Part shown: positions 1-10,629 of the stretch, in pieces
Position numbering within the stretch: position 1 is the stretch's first letter
Layout: each line of letters opens with the position of its first letter
The notes under the pieces: generated by a model
Databases searched by the model: none
What the model was told of the DNA's origin: nothing
Seen by the model: only the letters and a program-made list of their open reading frames with translations
Assembly (NCBI GenBank): GCA_954871525.1
Contig: OX940865.1
Span: 16,630,606 to 16,694,605, forward strand
DNA: 64,000 bases
Reading direction: 5' to 3'
Source: Parietaria judaica
Taxonomy: Eukaryota; Streptophyta; Magnoliopsida; Rosales; Urticaceae
Made by a program: the position numbers and the translations under genes

Positions 1-225
1 GTTTTCCTATAGTTGGATGACCTATATATTTCTTATCTGACTCTTGATTTGAACATCTCGAGCCGCTTTACTCTTCTTGAATTCTACAAATGCAGAGTCA
101 GGACATCCAGCCGATAGATTGCTCGCAATTATGAGAATCTTTAAGCACATAGATAAATGTGCGAAAGCATGCGCATACTTCAATTGCTTGAACATCGAGT
201 ATTTAGCATGATTATTATTTGACAG

Positions 226-3200
226 GATCAAAGATGATGATAAGATGATTCAAGCGGAGGGTGTGGAGTCCTTGTCAGAGAAAGAGCTTGTTTCAGCTTG
301 TCGAGAACGGGGAGTATTAGGACCACGTTCGGTGGAGGAACTGCGGGAAGAGGTTGGTGCTTCGTCTACATCTTTTTGCTAGAGATAGACTAATACATAT
401 ATTATTAATTTTTTAGAGGAAAATACATATATAATTAAATAACACTTCAATATTATTTAGATTGAGTATTAGTATCAATATTGAAGTGTTTTTTTTATTC
501 TATATAATACACTTTGATCGAGTAATTTTCAAATTACTCAACCTAAATAATTTCGAAAACGAGAAGACTTTTGCTGGTACGGTAGTACATCAGCTTCAAC
601 CTGTTAGCAAACTTAAGTTTTTTTTCTTTCCTATTACTTAGATTAAAAAACAAGGCAACTAAATCATTGCAGCGGAAGTACTAATTTCTTTTAGGAATGA
701 AAAATAGTTTAGAAAAAGTAACTGAGGCATGTTACATTTGGTGTGTTTGCAGTTGCGGGATTGGCTGGACTTGTCTCTCAATCACTCTGTGCCGTCTTCC
801 CTCTTGATACTTTCTAGGTAATTCAAGGGAACACACATTTATAAAGCCTTTTCATTCACGACAATCATAACGCTCCTTTGTGGCAGAGCTTTCTCGGTGC
901 ATGGCAAGGTGAAGCCGGAGGAAGCTGTTCAAGCCACGCTCTCCTCTCTCCCAGACGAGGTTGTGGACACTGTTGGAGTGACTTCTTTGCCCTCTGAAGA
1001 CTCTGTTGCAGAGAGGAGGAGGAAGTTGGAGTTCTTAGAAATGCAGGAAGAGCTAATCAAGGTGAACTTGATTATTCCGATTCTTTGTATTACTTCCATT
1101 CTAAGCTGATCAGCCGGTAGAAGGTCGGGAATCATTCATGAGAGGTTTGAAGTATGATGTTGTGTTTGATTGGATAAAAAACTGCTTTGGAACATGAGTG
1201 TTGCTTATAGATGAGGTGCTTTTATTTTTTAATCTTATTATTGATTATCATGCTCTAAATCTTTTTATTTTTTATTTTTTTTATGAAGGAGGAGGAAGAG
1301 AAAAAGGAAGAAGAGCAGGCGAAGTCAGTGACTAAACAGAAAGATGTGGCTCTCGAGGAGATGACTTTTCCTACAGCTAGAGAAGCAATGGAACAAGCAA
1401 AAGCAAAAACATCAGACAAGCAGGGGCAGCTCTGTGAGCTCAGCCGTGCATTGGCCGTTTTGTCCTCGGCATCTGTAAGGAGTTGCATTGCCTGCTTCTT
1501 AGCTATGCTTTACTGTGCAAAATTGTTTACCCTGATTTTCACTTTTTTTCAGTCCGTCAGTCTGGAGCGTGAAGAGTTCTTGAGACTCGTCCAAAAGGAG
1601 GTGTGCTAAGTTGTATCAAATGTCTCAAAGAGTTACTGCTCTTTGTTATTTTGGGTTGATATATATCTCTGGCTTTAACTATTTATCAGATAAAGCTGTA
1701 CAATGATGTGGTGGAGAAGGAAGGAACGGAAGGCGAAGAAGAAGCCATGAAAGCATACAAAGCGGCCCGGATGGACGATGACCATGATACTGAGATGGCT
1801 GTGGCTGACAAAACTTCTACGGCACTTATCGACAGGGTATTTAACTTGACTTTTTTTGTTCTTCCGTGTTTCACCCCAGTATACATCTCCACTTTTGTTC
1901 AAATTATCCATAATTAGCTGCAACCGTTTCATTGTTGATTTGCTGTTACAACCCAAATTCGATCTTGAAATGGAACCTTCTCAATACCCAACCTCCCTTT
2001 TATTTTGGGAGAGATTAAGTTTTACGTGAATGATTATTAAGGTCTGTTAAATAAATCGATGATTATAATTGATGGGCCTGGCCAGAAACTCTTCAACATA
2101 ATGAACAAAACCCTGAACATATATGATATATAGAAAAATATAAACAACAAGATGTAACTAAATCACATAATTATATATCCATAATTATTTCGCATGTGAC
2201 ACCCCCTTCCTTGTGCATGTGCAAAATTTCAGGTTGATGCTATGCTGCAGAAGCTCGAAAAAGAAATTGATGACGTTGATGCAGAAATTGGTGATCGCTG
2301 GCGGTTGTTGGACAGGTCTGTACTTGTCTCACTGGTCTTATAAAAAATAATGTCAAATCTTAAGATCTTGGCACTCTATCGAATGAGCTAATTTCACTCT
2401 TTGAGCGTTAAAACTAGGGTAAATAGCGGCATAAGTACCCAATATTTTAATTTTTATGGTGGCAGAAGTCCCCTTTTTTTTCACGGCTGAAGTTCTCAAA
2501 TATCCACTATTTTTCTTCTCTCTAAACTTCTGTCTACTTTTTCAATCGATGTAACATAATTTTTGATGTGCCATTAAATCTTGGACACATGTCACTTCTA
2601 GTAATCATCAAACATTTTTCTTCTCTATTCTGGCACTGTCGAGCCTTTAACAAGAAGACGAATTTTGGAGAAGCAAAATAGTAGAAATCGAGAAGTTTGG
2701 CCGTGAAAGAAAAAGTATCGGGTTTATGCCACTGCAATAATCAAAACATTAAGTACTTGCGCCATTATTAACCCTTAAAACTATTTCAAAGGTTTTCCTT
2801 TCTCTTATATGGGACCGTTACCAGAAGAGCATAGATAGAATAACTTCAGCTGTGATTCACGTGCAGGGATTACGACGGGAAAGTGACGCCAGAAGAGGTC
2901 GCATCTGCGGCTATATATCTTAAGGACACATTGGGAAAAGAGGGCATTCAAGAACTTATCAGCAGCCTTTCCAAGGACAGAGGTCAGTGTACATAACAAA
3001 TAAAAGCTATATATTTTCAAGAGTTGGAATGAAATTAATAAACCCAGTCCCGCCATTTTGATTTACAAGCAAAGAAACGGTGCCAAGGGCACGGCGATCA
3101 TTTAAAGGATTCCAATTAAAGCCTTTGATCTTAATAATTGTTATGGGCAGTTATTATGAACTATTTTAGATTAAAGTTCCTATGTTTGGCTAACCACTCA

Positions 3201-3599
3201 TAAGCACATAGGTTAGGGTTTTGGCCTTTTGTGTCGTGTTTTCTCGTCTAGACTACTTTTCACCGTCGGGAGTCTTGGCCATCCTCTTGAAGGAACGTGC
3301 TTTTTTTTTTTGTTGCACCGCTGATCATTCCAAATAGAGTATCTAGGAATTCATCTCATTGGTGGATTCCCATTGGGCTTAAGTTTCTGTTCATCTTCGT
3401 CCATTTTGGATTACGTTTTCGGGCTCGGATTCTAGCAGAAATTTCGACAGACTTTATGTTTCTTGAATCGTCATACTCATCTCTACAACATACTAACATC
3501 AAGCATGTTCCAACAGAGGGAAAAATACTGGTGGAGGATATCGTGAGATTAGGCGCTTCGAAGGAAGACGCCGATGGCGAGGAAGCAAGACAGTCATAG
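226..3599 (+). CDS. LETM1: LETM1-like mitochondrial cation/proton exchanger, C-terminal exons (5' end outside window)
   Basis: Nine exons read as one open frame: 226-352, 753-817, 887-1061, 1289-1474, 1553-1600, 1690-1836, 2233-2315, 2867-2982, 3517-3599 (stop TAG). Together they encode the last ~342 residues. Recognisable LETM1 stretches are the ribosome-binding-like domain (IQAEGVESLSEKEL, ACRERG, LRDWLDLSLNHSVPSSLLIL) and then KVKPEEAVQATLSSLPDEVV. A charged coiled-coil region follows. Near the C terminus is an EF-hand loop, DRDYDGKVTPEE, split by the intron at 2315/2867. LETM1 proteins sit in the inner mitochondrial membrane and exchange K+ or Ca2+ for H+. The transmembrane segment and targeting peptide must be encoded left of position 226, since the first exon here begins mid-gene with a split codon. 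All introns are GT-AG. The intron at 2316-2866 carries a MULE MITE. Confidence 0.9.
2417..2774. mobile_element. 358-bp MULE-type MITE in a LETM1 intron
   Basis: The left end reads GGGTAAATAGCGGCATAAGT and the right end is its imperfect inverted copy (GGGTTAATAATGGCGCAAGT on the minus strand). It is flanked by an exact 9-bp target duplication, TTAAAACTA, at 2408-2416 and 2775-2783. A 9-bp duplication with GGG termini is typical of Mutator-like elements. No coding capacity was seen, so it would be non-autonomous. Confidence 0.85.
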
Positions 3600-4747
3600 A
3601 TGCTGCTGCTATTGAGTCGCTTAGTGGCTCTGCATTGTTTTTATAAATGCGGGTTTGATGCCACACCGAGACCCTGCCACCGGGGCTCAGAAACGGTAAA
3701 ACATTGAGATATTTTTTTGTAGCATACACATAAGAATAATGAGTTATACATGAAAGCATCAATCGTGTTTTGTATCCAACATTTTATTATATTTTCTTTC
3801 CTATACATGAGAGCGTTATGAACTTATTGTAAACTACACAAAAAAAAAAAAGGCAGTTTTACGTGAATAATTACCGTTGGCGTGCGACTTTGTCTTTGTC
3901 GTTTGCCGATTTGGCTGAGGTAACAATGTGATGGGCTCAGCCCACAATGCAACCCGATTCATCTTACGACCCGGCCCAACAAGTTTGGCTCGAGAAGCAA
4001 AAAAGGGCTTATAAGTAGCAACATCGCTACCAGATTACCGGTTCAATCTTTTTGAGAAGGCGAATTCCATACATGCTCGTAATATGTTTCACAATTTTGC
4101 CAAAAAAGTCCATAACAATTTTAGACTAAACTGTAAGGTTCTCCCAAAATTCTTAAATTTCACATTTTTCCATTCCGATATTTTGTCTGATCTCGATAAT
4201 CCCTTTGAAAATATATTCTATTTAAACTTATCAGAAAACGGTAATTGACGAGATAAAATAAAAAGAGAGAGAGAGTAATTATCGAGGTGAGAATACATCT
4301 CGAACCCCAATCTTGAATAGCATTGATAGTCAAAGTCGGCGCCTTGAGATTTTCAGGATCCCTAACCGATCCTGATTGAAATGATAAAAACGCACAGAAG
4401 ATTCGCCTTCTACATCAAAGTCTACTCTATAAATAGTATCTCATGAGCATCAAGGAACTAAGAATAGTTAAATGGATTAAACGGGTAGACACGATAAATA
4501 CGGTATTTGAATGGGATGGACTGGTCTAAATCTCATATTCTAACACGATTAGTAAATGGGACGAGTCTAAGTTTATATAAAATAAGTAAAATATAATTAA
4601 GACCCCGCATGAAAACGACACGTAATCCGAATTGCCACCTAAACCTAAGGACAGAATTTAATGGAAGGACAAGACTATCCTTGATGACCTTGACATTATC
4701 ATGAGGGTATTTCGATCAAATTAGTTATTAGAGTAAAATTAAGTATT
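3600..4747. other. Intergenic region downstream of LETM1
   Basis: It contains the LETM1 3' flank, an A-run near 3840, and one copy of a ~130-bp dispersed repeat (3897-4030). No gene was seen. Confidence 0.5.
3897..4030 (+). repeat. Dispersed direct repeat, copy 1
   Basis: Shares an interrupted ~130-bp match with 8498-8626 in the same orientation. Shared words include GAGGTAACAATGTGA, CGATTCATCTT, GGCTCGAGAAGC and TTATAAGTAGCAA. The two copies bracket the PPR gene. The element class is unknown. Confidence 0.6.
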
Positions 4748-5737
4748 GGGTAAACTGTGGCTAATGTACTCAATGTTTGATCTTTTGCGAATTATGTACC
4801 TAATGTTTATTTTTGGTGGCTAATGTGCCCAATGTTTGATCTGTTAGATATTTTCGTGTTTTCCGTTAGTTGACCATTAGAGAGTTATCATCCTCTACAT
4901 GTACACTTTTCGTATTTTTGACATAACTCACTCATTTTTTGTCCAAGTTTTATGCACGACCTATGGTTATAAAGATAAGAGATAGATCTACAACTTTGTT
5001 GTTTTAAGATTTGTAAAATAAGTTTTAGAAAAATACAAATTTTCAAATACAACGTAAAATTAGACGTTAGTTTAATACAAAATATTTGTTTCGAGCAAAT
5101 TTTAATATATTTAATGACTTTATATGGTGAAATGTAAAAATAAAAATTTGTAGATAAATATTTTATCTTTCTAACGGGTGTTTATTTATAAATTTTGGAT
5201 AAAAAACGAGTTAGTTATGCCAAAGATATGAAATATGTGATGTGAAATAATCTTTCATATTTTTGGCATAACTTACTCATCTTTTGTCCAAAATTTATAA
5301 ATAAACATCCGCTGGAAAGATAAAATATTTATCTACAATTTATTAATTTTACGATTCATCATAAAAGTCATTAAGTATGGTAAAATTTTCTCGAAACAAA
5401 TATTTTGCATTAAACTTACGTCCAATTTTACGTTGTATTTGAAATTTCATATTTTTATAAAACTTATTTTACAAAACTTAAAACATAAAAGTTGTAGATA
5501 TATCTCTTTTCTTTCCAACCATAGGTCATGCATAAAATTTGGACAAAAAATGAGTGAGTTATGTCAAAAATACAAAAAGTGTGCATATAAAGGAGGATAA
5601 CTCTCTAACGGTCAACTAACGGAAAACACGAAAATATCTAACAGATCAAACATTAGGTACATTAGCCACTAAAAATAAACATTGGGTACATAATTCGAAA
5701 AAGATCAAACATTGGATACATTAGCCGCAGTTTACCC
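4748..5737. mobile_element. 990-bp foldback (near-palindromic) MULE
   Basis: The two halves are inverted copies of each other almost to the centre near 5240-5255, giving arms of about 485 bp. The ends are GGGTAAACTGTGGCTAATGT on the left and, on the minus strand at the right, GGGTAAACTGCGGCTAATGT. It is flanked by an exact 9-bp duplication, TTAAGTATT (4739-4747 and 5738-5746). This fits a non-autonomous Mutator-like foldback element. No transposase frame was seen. Confidence 0.9.
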
Positions 5738-6198
5738 TTAAGTATTTTCATTGCATTTTGTCCTTGGGGTTTCCTGCCATGATGAACAATGGCTTGTCTT
5801 GCTTAGTGCAACTTAGAATCAAGCCAACGGGAATTCACCAAGGCGATAAAGTCCTCAAAATACTATATTGCAGTAATAAATTCAGTGAACACGGCACGTT
5901 CCTTCGAGGGTACGGCCGTGACATAATTTGCTGAAATGAAATGACCGGAAAAAAAGTGCGACATGATTGGAAACAAATGGAAAAACAGAAAAGGACTGAA
6001 ATGAAAACGCTAAAACCTAGTTCGCGCCCTTCCTCTGTTTGTCCGTGAAAAGTGCGGGTCTTATCAATTTATTCGAGTATACCCTCAGTCATACCGCTAA
6101 GCGCATGGCTCATACAGGAAAAAGATATGTGATTTATCCGATTTATCGCCTATAAACTGATGGAAAACGAAACAAACAAAACAATCTACGGATTTGAA
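5738..6198. other. Short intergenic spacer 3' of the PPR gene
   Basis: Holds the right-hand target duplication of the foldback MULE and the presumed 3' flank of the minus-strand PPR gene. Nothing else was recognised. Confidence 0.4.
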
Positions 6199-7833
6199 CT
6201 AAATCTTGGCAGCACCGGTTTCCTCTTCCATTTCCTTGACGGCTCTGACAAGGCTCCTCGTAATCCCGTTGAGATGCAACCCCTTGTCTTTCATTTCCTC
6301 CACCAATTTCTCTGCCGTTCCCCAGTCCAACGCCTTGAGGCACAGCGACTGGATCAGCTTGTTGTACTCGTCCGAGTTGGCCTCGACGCCGTGGCTTTTC
6401 ATCTCGGCCAAGAGCTCCAACGCCTTGTCGAAGGCTTCGAGCCTGCAGAATCCGCGGATGAGCGTGTGGTACGTCACGGGACTTAGCTTGGAGTGCTTCT
6501 TCTTGGCCTCCGCTAGGATCCTGAGCGCCTCCGCCATCTGGCCCCCGTTGGTGTAGCCGCTTATGACGACGGTGTAGGTGTAGACGTCGGGCTTCAATCC
6601 CCGACTCTTCATCAGCTTCATCGTCTCCACTGCTTCGGCCATTTCGCCCGCTTTGCAGTAGCCGTGGATGACCGAGTTGAAAGCTGCGTTTCCGGGAGGC
6701 GGTCCGGAAGTTGCCATCTCAAGAAGCAACTTCTTCGCTTCGGCCACGTCTTTCACCCGACACAGCCCCTGAATCGCAGCCATGAAAGGCTTGATTGCGT
6801 ATTTCCTCGCCTCCCCTTCGAAGTCGTTCAAAACCTCCAGAACCAGTCTCACAGTGTCATCATTCCGACAAAGCGAACCGACCAGGAGATCAACCGAGCT
6901 GCGGGGCGGGAGCTGTTTCTTCGCCTTTGCCAGGGCATAAACCGAGTAGGCATCTTCCACCATCTTCCCCTTGCAAAGCCACGATATGATCTTCCCGACT
7001 CTCTCTCCGTCGGGCACGCTCTCTGCAGAGACCATCTTCTGGCAATACGACGAGGCCCAATCAAACATGGACCGCCTGCAAAGCGCCTCGATCGTGACAT
7101 AAAATGTGTCCGCATTCGCCTCGATCCCGAAATCCCCCAACTTGTCGAAAACCTCGACGGCAGCTTTCGCTTTTCCGAGCTTCGACAGCAGAGCAATGAG
7201 GTTGTTCAGGCTCGACGGGGTCACGCTGCTGCCGTCCTTCTCGCCTATTTCCTTCACCAAATCCCACAGCGAATACGCGCATTTCTTGCTCAGGCCGTTC
7301 CTGCTCACGGCGAGGACGAGCGATTCCACAACGAGGGGCGTCGCCGCAAACTCTGGCTTCGCTTTCAGAGCCCACCTGAACAGCCGAATCAAATTCTCAC
7401 TCGAAATTTCGGGGGTTTCGAGAACTCTTACCGCGAGTTCCTCGCTGAGATTCAAGCCCAAGCCATCGAAACCGGACTCCGAGAACCCGTCGGAGCTGCT
7501 CCGGAGAAGAGAGACCAATTCCTCAAACCGTTGCTCGTCGGACTCCTCCGACTGGGCACTTTCGATTTCTTCGAGCTCGGCAGAATCCTCCAACTGGGCA
7601 GTTTCGATTTCTCCGAACTTGGCGAAATCGCCCAAGTGGGCACCGTCACCGCCATTTTCGCCGAAAGCATGTACGGCTTCCGAAGATTCAGAGGGAATGG
7701 AGTGGCGATCTCCGATGTGGGTGGAGAGGAAGCGAAGCCGGGACGGAGAAAGGGCTTGAGGCGGCGCCGGCGACGGAGGTCCGACGAGTTTTCGGGCGGA
7801 GCGTGAGGCTCTGGCGGCGAGTGACCTCCACAT
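6199..7833 (-). CDS. Mitochondrial pentatricopeptide repeat (PPR) protein, intronless
   Basis: A single uninterrupted 544-codon frame. I place the start at the ATG at 7831-7833 (MWRSLAARASRSARKL); the frame runs five codons further upstream but begins there with TTG. The Arg/Ala/Ser-rich N terminus, with no acidic residues for over 40 positions, looks like a mitochondrial presequence. An acidic linker (about 50-110) follows, then degenerate PPR repeats. The clearest P-type repeats are at residues ~382-522: NAAFNSVIHGYCKAGEMAEA, VYTYTVVISGYTNGGQMAEA, PVTYHTLIRGFCRLEAFDKA and SDEYNKLIQSLCLKALDWGT. No DYW or E domain was seen. P-type PPR proteins bind single-stranded organellar RNA for processing or stability. 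It resembles Arabidopsis At3g02650-type proteins from memory; the RNA target is unknown. Confidence 0.92.
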   Translation of the reverse strand: MWRSLAARASRSARKLVGPPSPAPPQALSPSRLRFLSTHIGDRHSIPSESSEAVHAFGENGGDGAHLGDFAKFGEIETAQLEDSAELEEIESAQSEESDEQRFEELVSLLRSSSDGFSESGFDGLGLNLSEELAVRVLETPEISSENLIRLFRWALKAKPEFAATPLVVESLVLAVSRNGLSKKCAYSLWDLVKEIGEKDGSSVTPSSLNNLIALLSKLGKAKAAVEVFDKLGDFGIEANADTFYVTIEALCRRSMFDWASSYCQKMVSAESVPDGERVGKIISWLCKGKMVEDAYSVYALAKAKKQLPPRSSVDLLVGSLCRNDDTVRLVLEVLNDFEGEARKYAIKPFMAAIQGLCRVKDVAEAKKLLLEMATSGPPPGNAAFNSVIHGYCKAGEMAEAVETMKLMKSRGLKPDVYTYTVVISGYTNGGQMAEALRILAEAKKKHSKLSPVTYHTLIRGFCRLEAFDKALELLAEMKSHGVEANSDEYNKLIQSLCLKALDWGTAEKLVEEMKDKGLHLNGITRSLVRAVKEMEEETGAAKI

Positions 7834-8040
7834 GGCTGGACCGATCAATGGTTGAGCTGTATAACTCTAACCTAAGTAGGAACCTTGCTTAAGTTAGTGA
7901 AATTTTGAAATGTTTTTTATTTTATTTTATTTTATTTTAAAAGAAGAATATTGAAATTAGCTTAAGAAAATGTTTTTTTTTCTTTAAAAAACTTAGAAAA
8001 TAATTTGGATTTTGTTATAAAACCAAGAAAATTGTGGATG

Positions 8041-8180
8041 TGAAAGATAACATCAATTACGGCAAGGGCAATTCCGGCGAGGGCGAAGACGCGAGCGAAG
8101 CTACGAAATGTGATGATGCGGACAATCTCGGAAACTTCGTTGTGAGTGATGCAGCGACCGATCTCGGAATTCTCGTGCTT
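8041..8180 (-). pseudogene. Possible small gene-fragment relic
   Basis: A GC-rich island in very AT-rich surroundings. Read on the minus strand it stays open for about 45 codons and includes VSEIVRIITFRSFARVFALA. I cannot assign a family. It has no start, splice context or partner exon, so it may be a captured or decayed fragment. Confidence 0.25.
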
Positions 8181-8497
8181 AATTGACAGCCTTAATTAGC
8201 ACTAGTTAATAGTTTATATTTCCATTTAAAAAAAGTTTATATTTCGTAGCATTATTTTATATTTTCTTAATTACTTTTTGTTAATATTTTCTAGTACTAT
8301 TTTTATATTTCTTAAGTCATTATTACTTGATATTTCTTAGTGCTACTGCTAGTTATGAAGTCTTAGATTAAGTACTAGGTGATATTTCCTTGTGCTATTT
8401 ATTATCAATCAATTATAGACTTTTTCTTAGCAATTTTTTTTCCTCTTTATATTATCGTCCTAAATCAAAATGTCGCAAGGGGGTCGGAAATAAGACA

Positions 8498-8626
8498 TGT
8501 CGTTTGCTGATATAGCTGAGGCCTGAGGTAACAATGTGACGGGCTCAAAACGTGACTCGATTCATCTTGTGACCCCATCCAAAGAGCAAGGCTCGAGAAG
8601 CCAAAAAGGGTTTATAAGTAGCAATA
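8498..8626 (+). repeat. Dispersed direct repeat, copy 2
   Basis: Partner of 3897-4030, same orientation, by eye about three quarters identical with small indels. It could be the remnant of a decayed element or of a segmental duplication around the PPR gene. Confidence 0.6.
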
Positions 8627-9383
8627 TTTCTTCTACTCGCACTTGGATTAAAATCGGATTTGGTCACTCCCGTGGCTCAAATATATTATTTATAAAATTC
8701 GAATGAGTGTATCAAATTTTAACAAAAATAATATACTTGACTTCCATTGCCACAAACCTCATTTTATTTTACTTGACTTATGGGGTCATTATACTTTAGT
8801 TTTCCCACAAATATATAATATATGGTTTCTATATTTTAAAACTATTATGCAAATTGATATGACAGTGTCAAAGACACAATTAGTTTTCCTCTTGGTTCCA
8901 CAGAGGGTGGCCCGTGGCTGACATCGGGCCTCGTTCGTCGCCCAATTTTCCATCACGGTTAAAGTTTCGAGTTTCCGAGTGGGTCAAAATCTATAAGGTC
9001 ATGACTCTTGTGTTCTTTTTTCTCTCTTTTCTTTTGACGAAACATGACACGCGGAATTTTGAAATTGAGCGTACTGAGCATATGAATGTTTGTATATCTG
9101 CTTCATGAAGTTGTGCTCGTGGAGCAACTGTACCTTCTTATATTTTAAACTAGTATATCTTTTTTCAACAATTCTAAAGCACGTGCCTTCGGTCATATCT
9201 TCTTTTAAAGGTGTAATTTCTTTTGCTTCTAATTGTGAAATTTCCTTACTTTGCCCGTGCAAATTCGATAATAATATCATATATCGGTACGGGTTTGAAT
9301 CATGGATGATTGAAGATCTTTTATCGTTCATCGTTGTTTTTGCTCGGATTTTGAATTCGTAGTTTTGTTCTTAATCTACTCTT

Positions 9384-10118
9384 TGTTAGGTATCTCTCCT
9401 ATTTGGAGGCCCAACATATAAGTGGGTTATTTTTGACCCATTGATCCATGTACCCGGCCCATGATGCCTAAGTCATAAATGACTTAGATGAGATGAAGAA
9501 ATGTAGTCGTCAAGAGAGGGTGAGAGAGAAACCAAGAAAGAGTCTTGTATAGCTCTAGGTGGGGTTTCCGAAGGCAGTAACAAAGACAGGGGTTGTTTCA
9601 GCATCCGAAGAGAGAAAACACAAGAGAAAGAGAGCAAATTCGTGGTTTTCCCCAGTTTCTTCGACCCTCAAAAAAATCAACATTGTGCATTCGTTCATCG
9701 TTGGATCGTCGTGATTTTTGGAAAAAGTGTTCCTAAGATATAGAGGTACTTTTGGACGGTGGAGATGTGATTTGGTGCTTTCTAGGTCGGTTTGAAGAGT
9801 GGAAACCAATGGCTGATTTGTGAAAATGTTTTCCACAAATTCTTCTCTTGCTTTGTTGTTGTAATCCGAGATTGGTGTTCGATCTTGAGGATGATGATGT
9901 ATGCCTCTAGTTCTATCTAGGGAAGACTTCGTTTGTACCTCACTCTTGATTATAGTGGATTTTAAGTGGCCTACGGGTCTCGTGGTCTTTTACTCCGTTT
10001 TGGGGTTTTTCCACGCTAAAATTGTCTCGTGTTTGTGGTTGTGTTTCGATTATTATCGTTTTCATATTTCAGCAGCTATCCGGCGAGATTGAGATTCCGC
10101 GTTGCGCTTTCTCCAACA
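9384..10118. mobile_element. Solo LTR of an LTR retrotransposon (735 bp)
   Basis: Begins TGTTAGGTATC and ends CTCCAACA, the short TG...CA inverted termini of an LTR. It is flanked by the 5-bp duplication CTCTT at 9379-9383 and 10119-10123. There is no second LTR or internal region, as expected after recombination between the two LTRs. Orientation is not determined because no primer binding site remains. Confidence 0.8.
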
Positions 10119-10629
10119 CTCTTTTTTATTTATAGATCCTCGCTAACACTCTTGATATACACATGAATAACAAACGGTTTGCTGTTTTCACTTCTCAGTT
10201 CTCAGTCTTGAGATATAAATGGCATGTCATTCAAATTGCAAGCGACATGTCGTTTGTTTTTCATAAGGCAAACGACACTATTCTCCCAACACTATAAAGA
10301 CTTCAACTTTGCATCAATGACACACAAAAATAAATACCCTTTTTGTGTCAAGGAAGAAAGAAAGCAAAATCAAGCACTGAGCAAATAAAAAAAATGATTA
10401 AATTATTATTCACATTTATAGTTTATAGGGTACACTATATTACACACCAAAATTAAAATGCACTGATTTGCAGCAGTATATATTATAAACACTCCAAAAA
10501 ATATTTCCTTAGGGTGAAAAAAAAAGGAAATATAAAGCAAACACAAACTATTAACAAACCAAAAAAATAAATATAATTTTTATTTTGCATTTCCGAATTT
10601 TTTCGGATGATAAAAAACATGTATAAGTA
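10119..10629. other. 3' flank of PDR-A
   Basis: AT-rich sequence between the solo LTR and the PDR-A stop codon; it probably contains the PDR-A 3' UTR (minus strand). No gene was seen. Confidence 0.4.

Larger units (their letters stand above)
7834..9383. other. Intergenic region upstream of the PPR gene
   Basis: Contains the presumed PPR promoter, the second copy of the dispersed repeat (8498-8626) and a small coding-like island at 8041-8180. No complete gene was seen. Confidence 0.4.

Noticed and set aside
6664..7806. 380-codon plus-strand frame opposite the PPR gene
   Set aside because: It is the antisense shadow of the PPR coding sequence; its translation is Arg/Pro-rich with no domain, and the minus strand has clear PPR repeats.
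7834..7848. Five extra codons upstream of the PPR start
   Set aside because: The frame is open but begins with TTG; the ATG at 7831-7833 gives a typical mitochondrial presequence.
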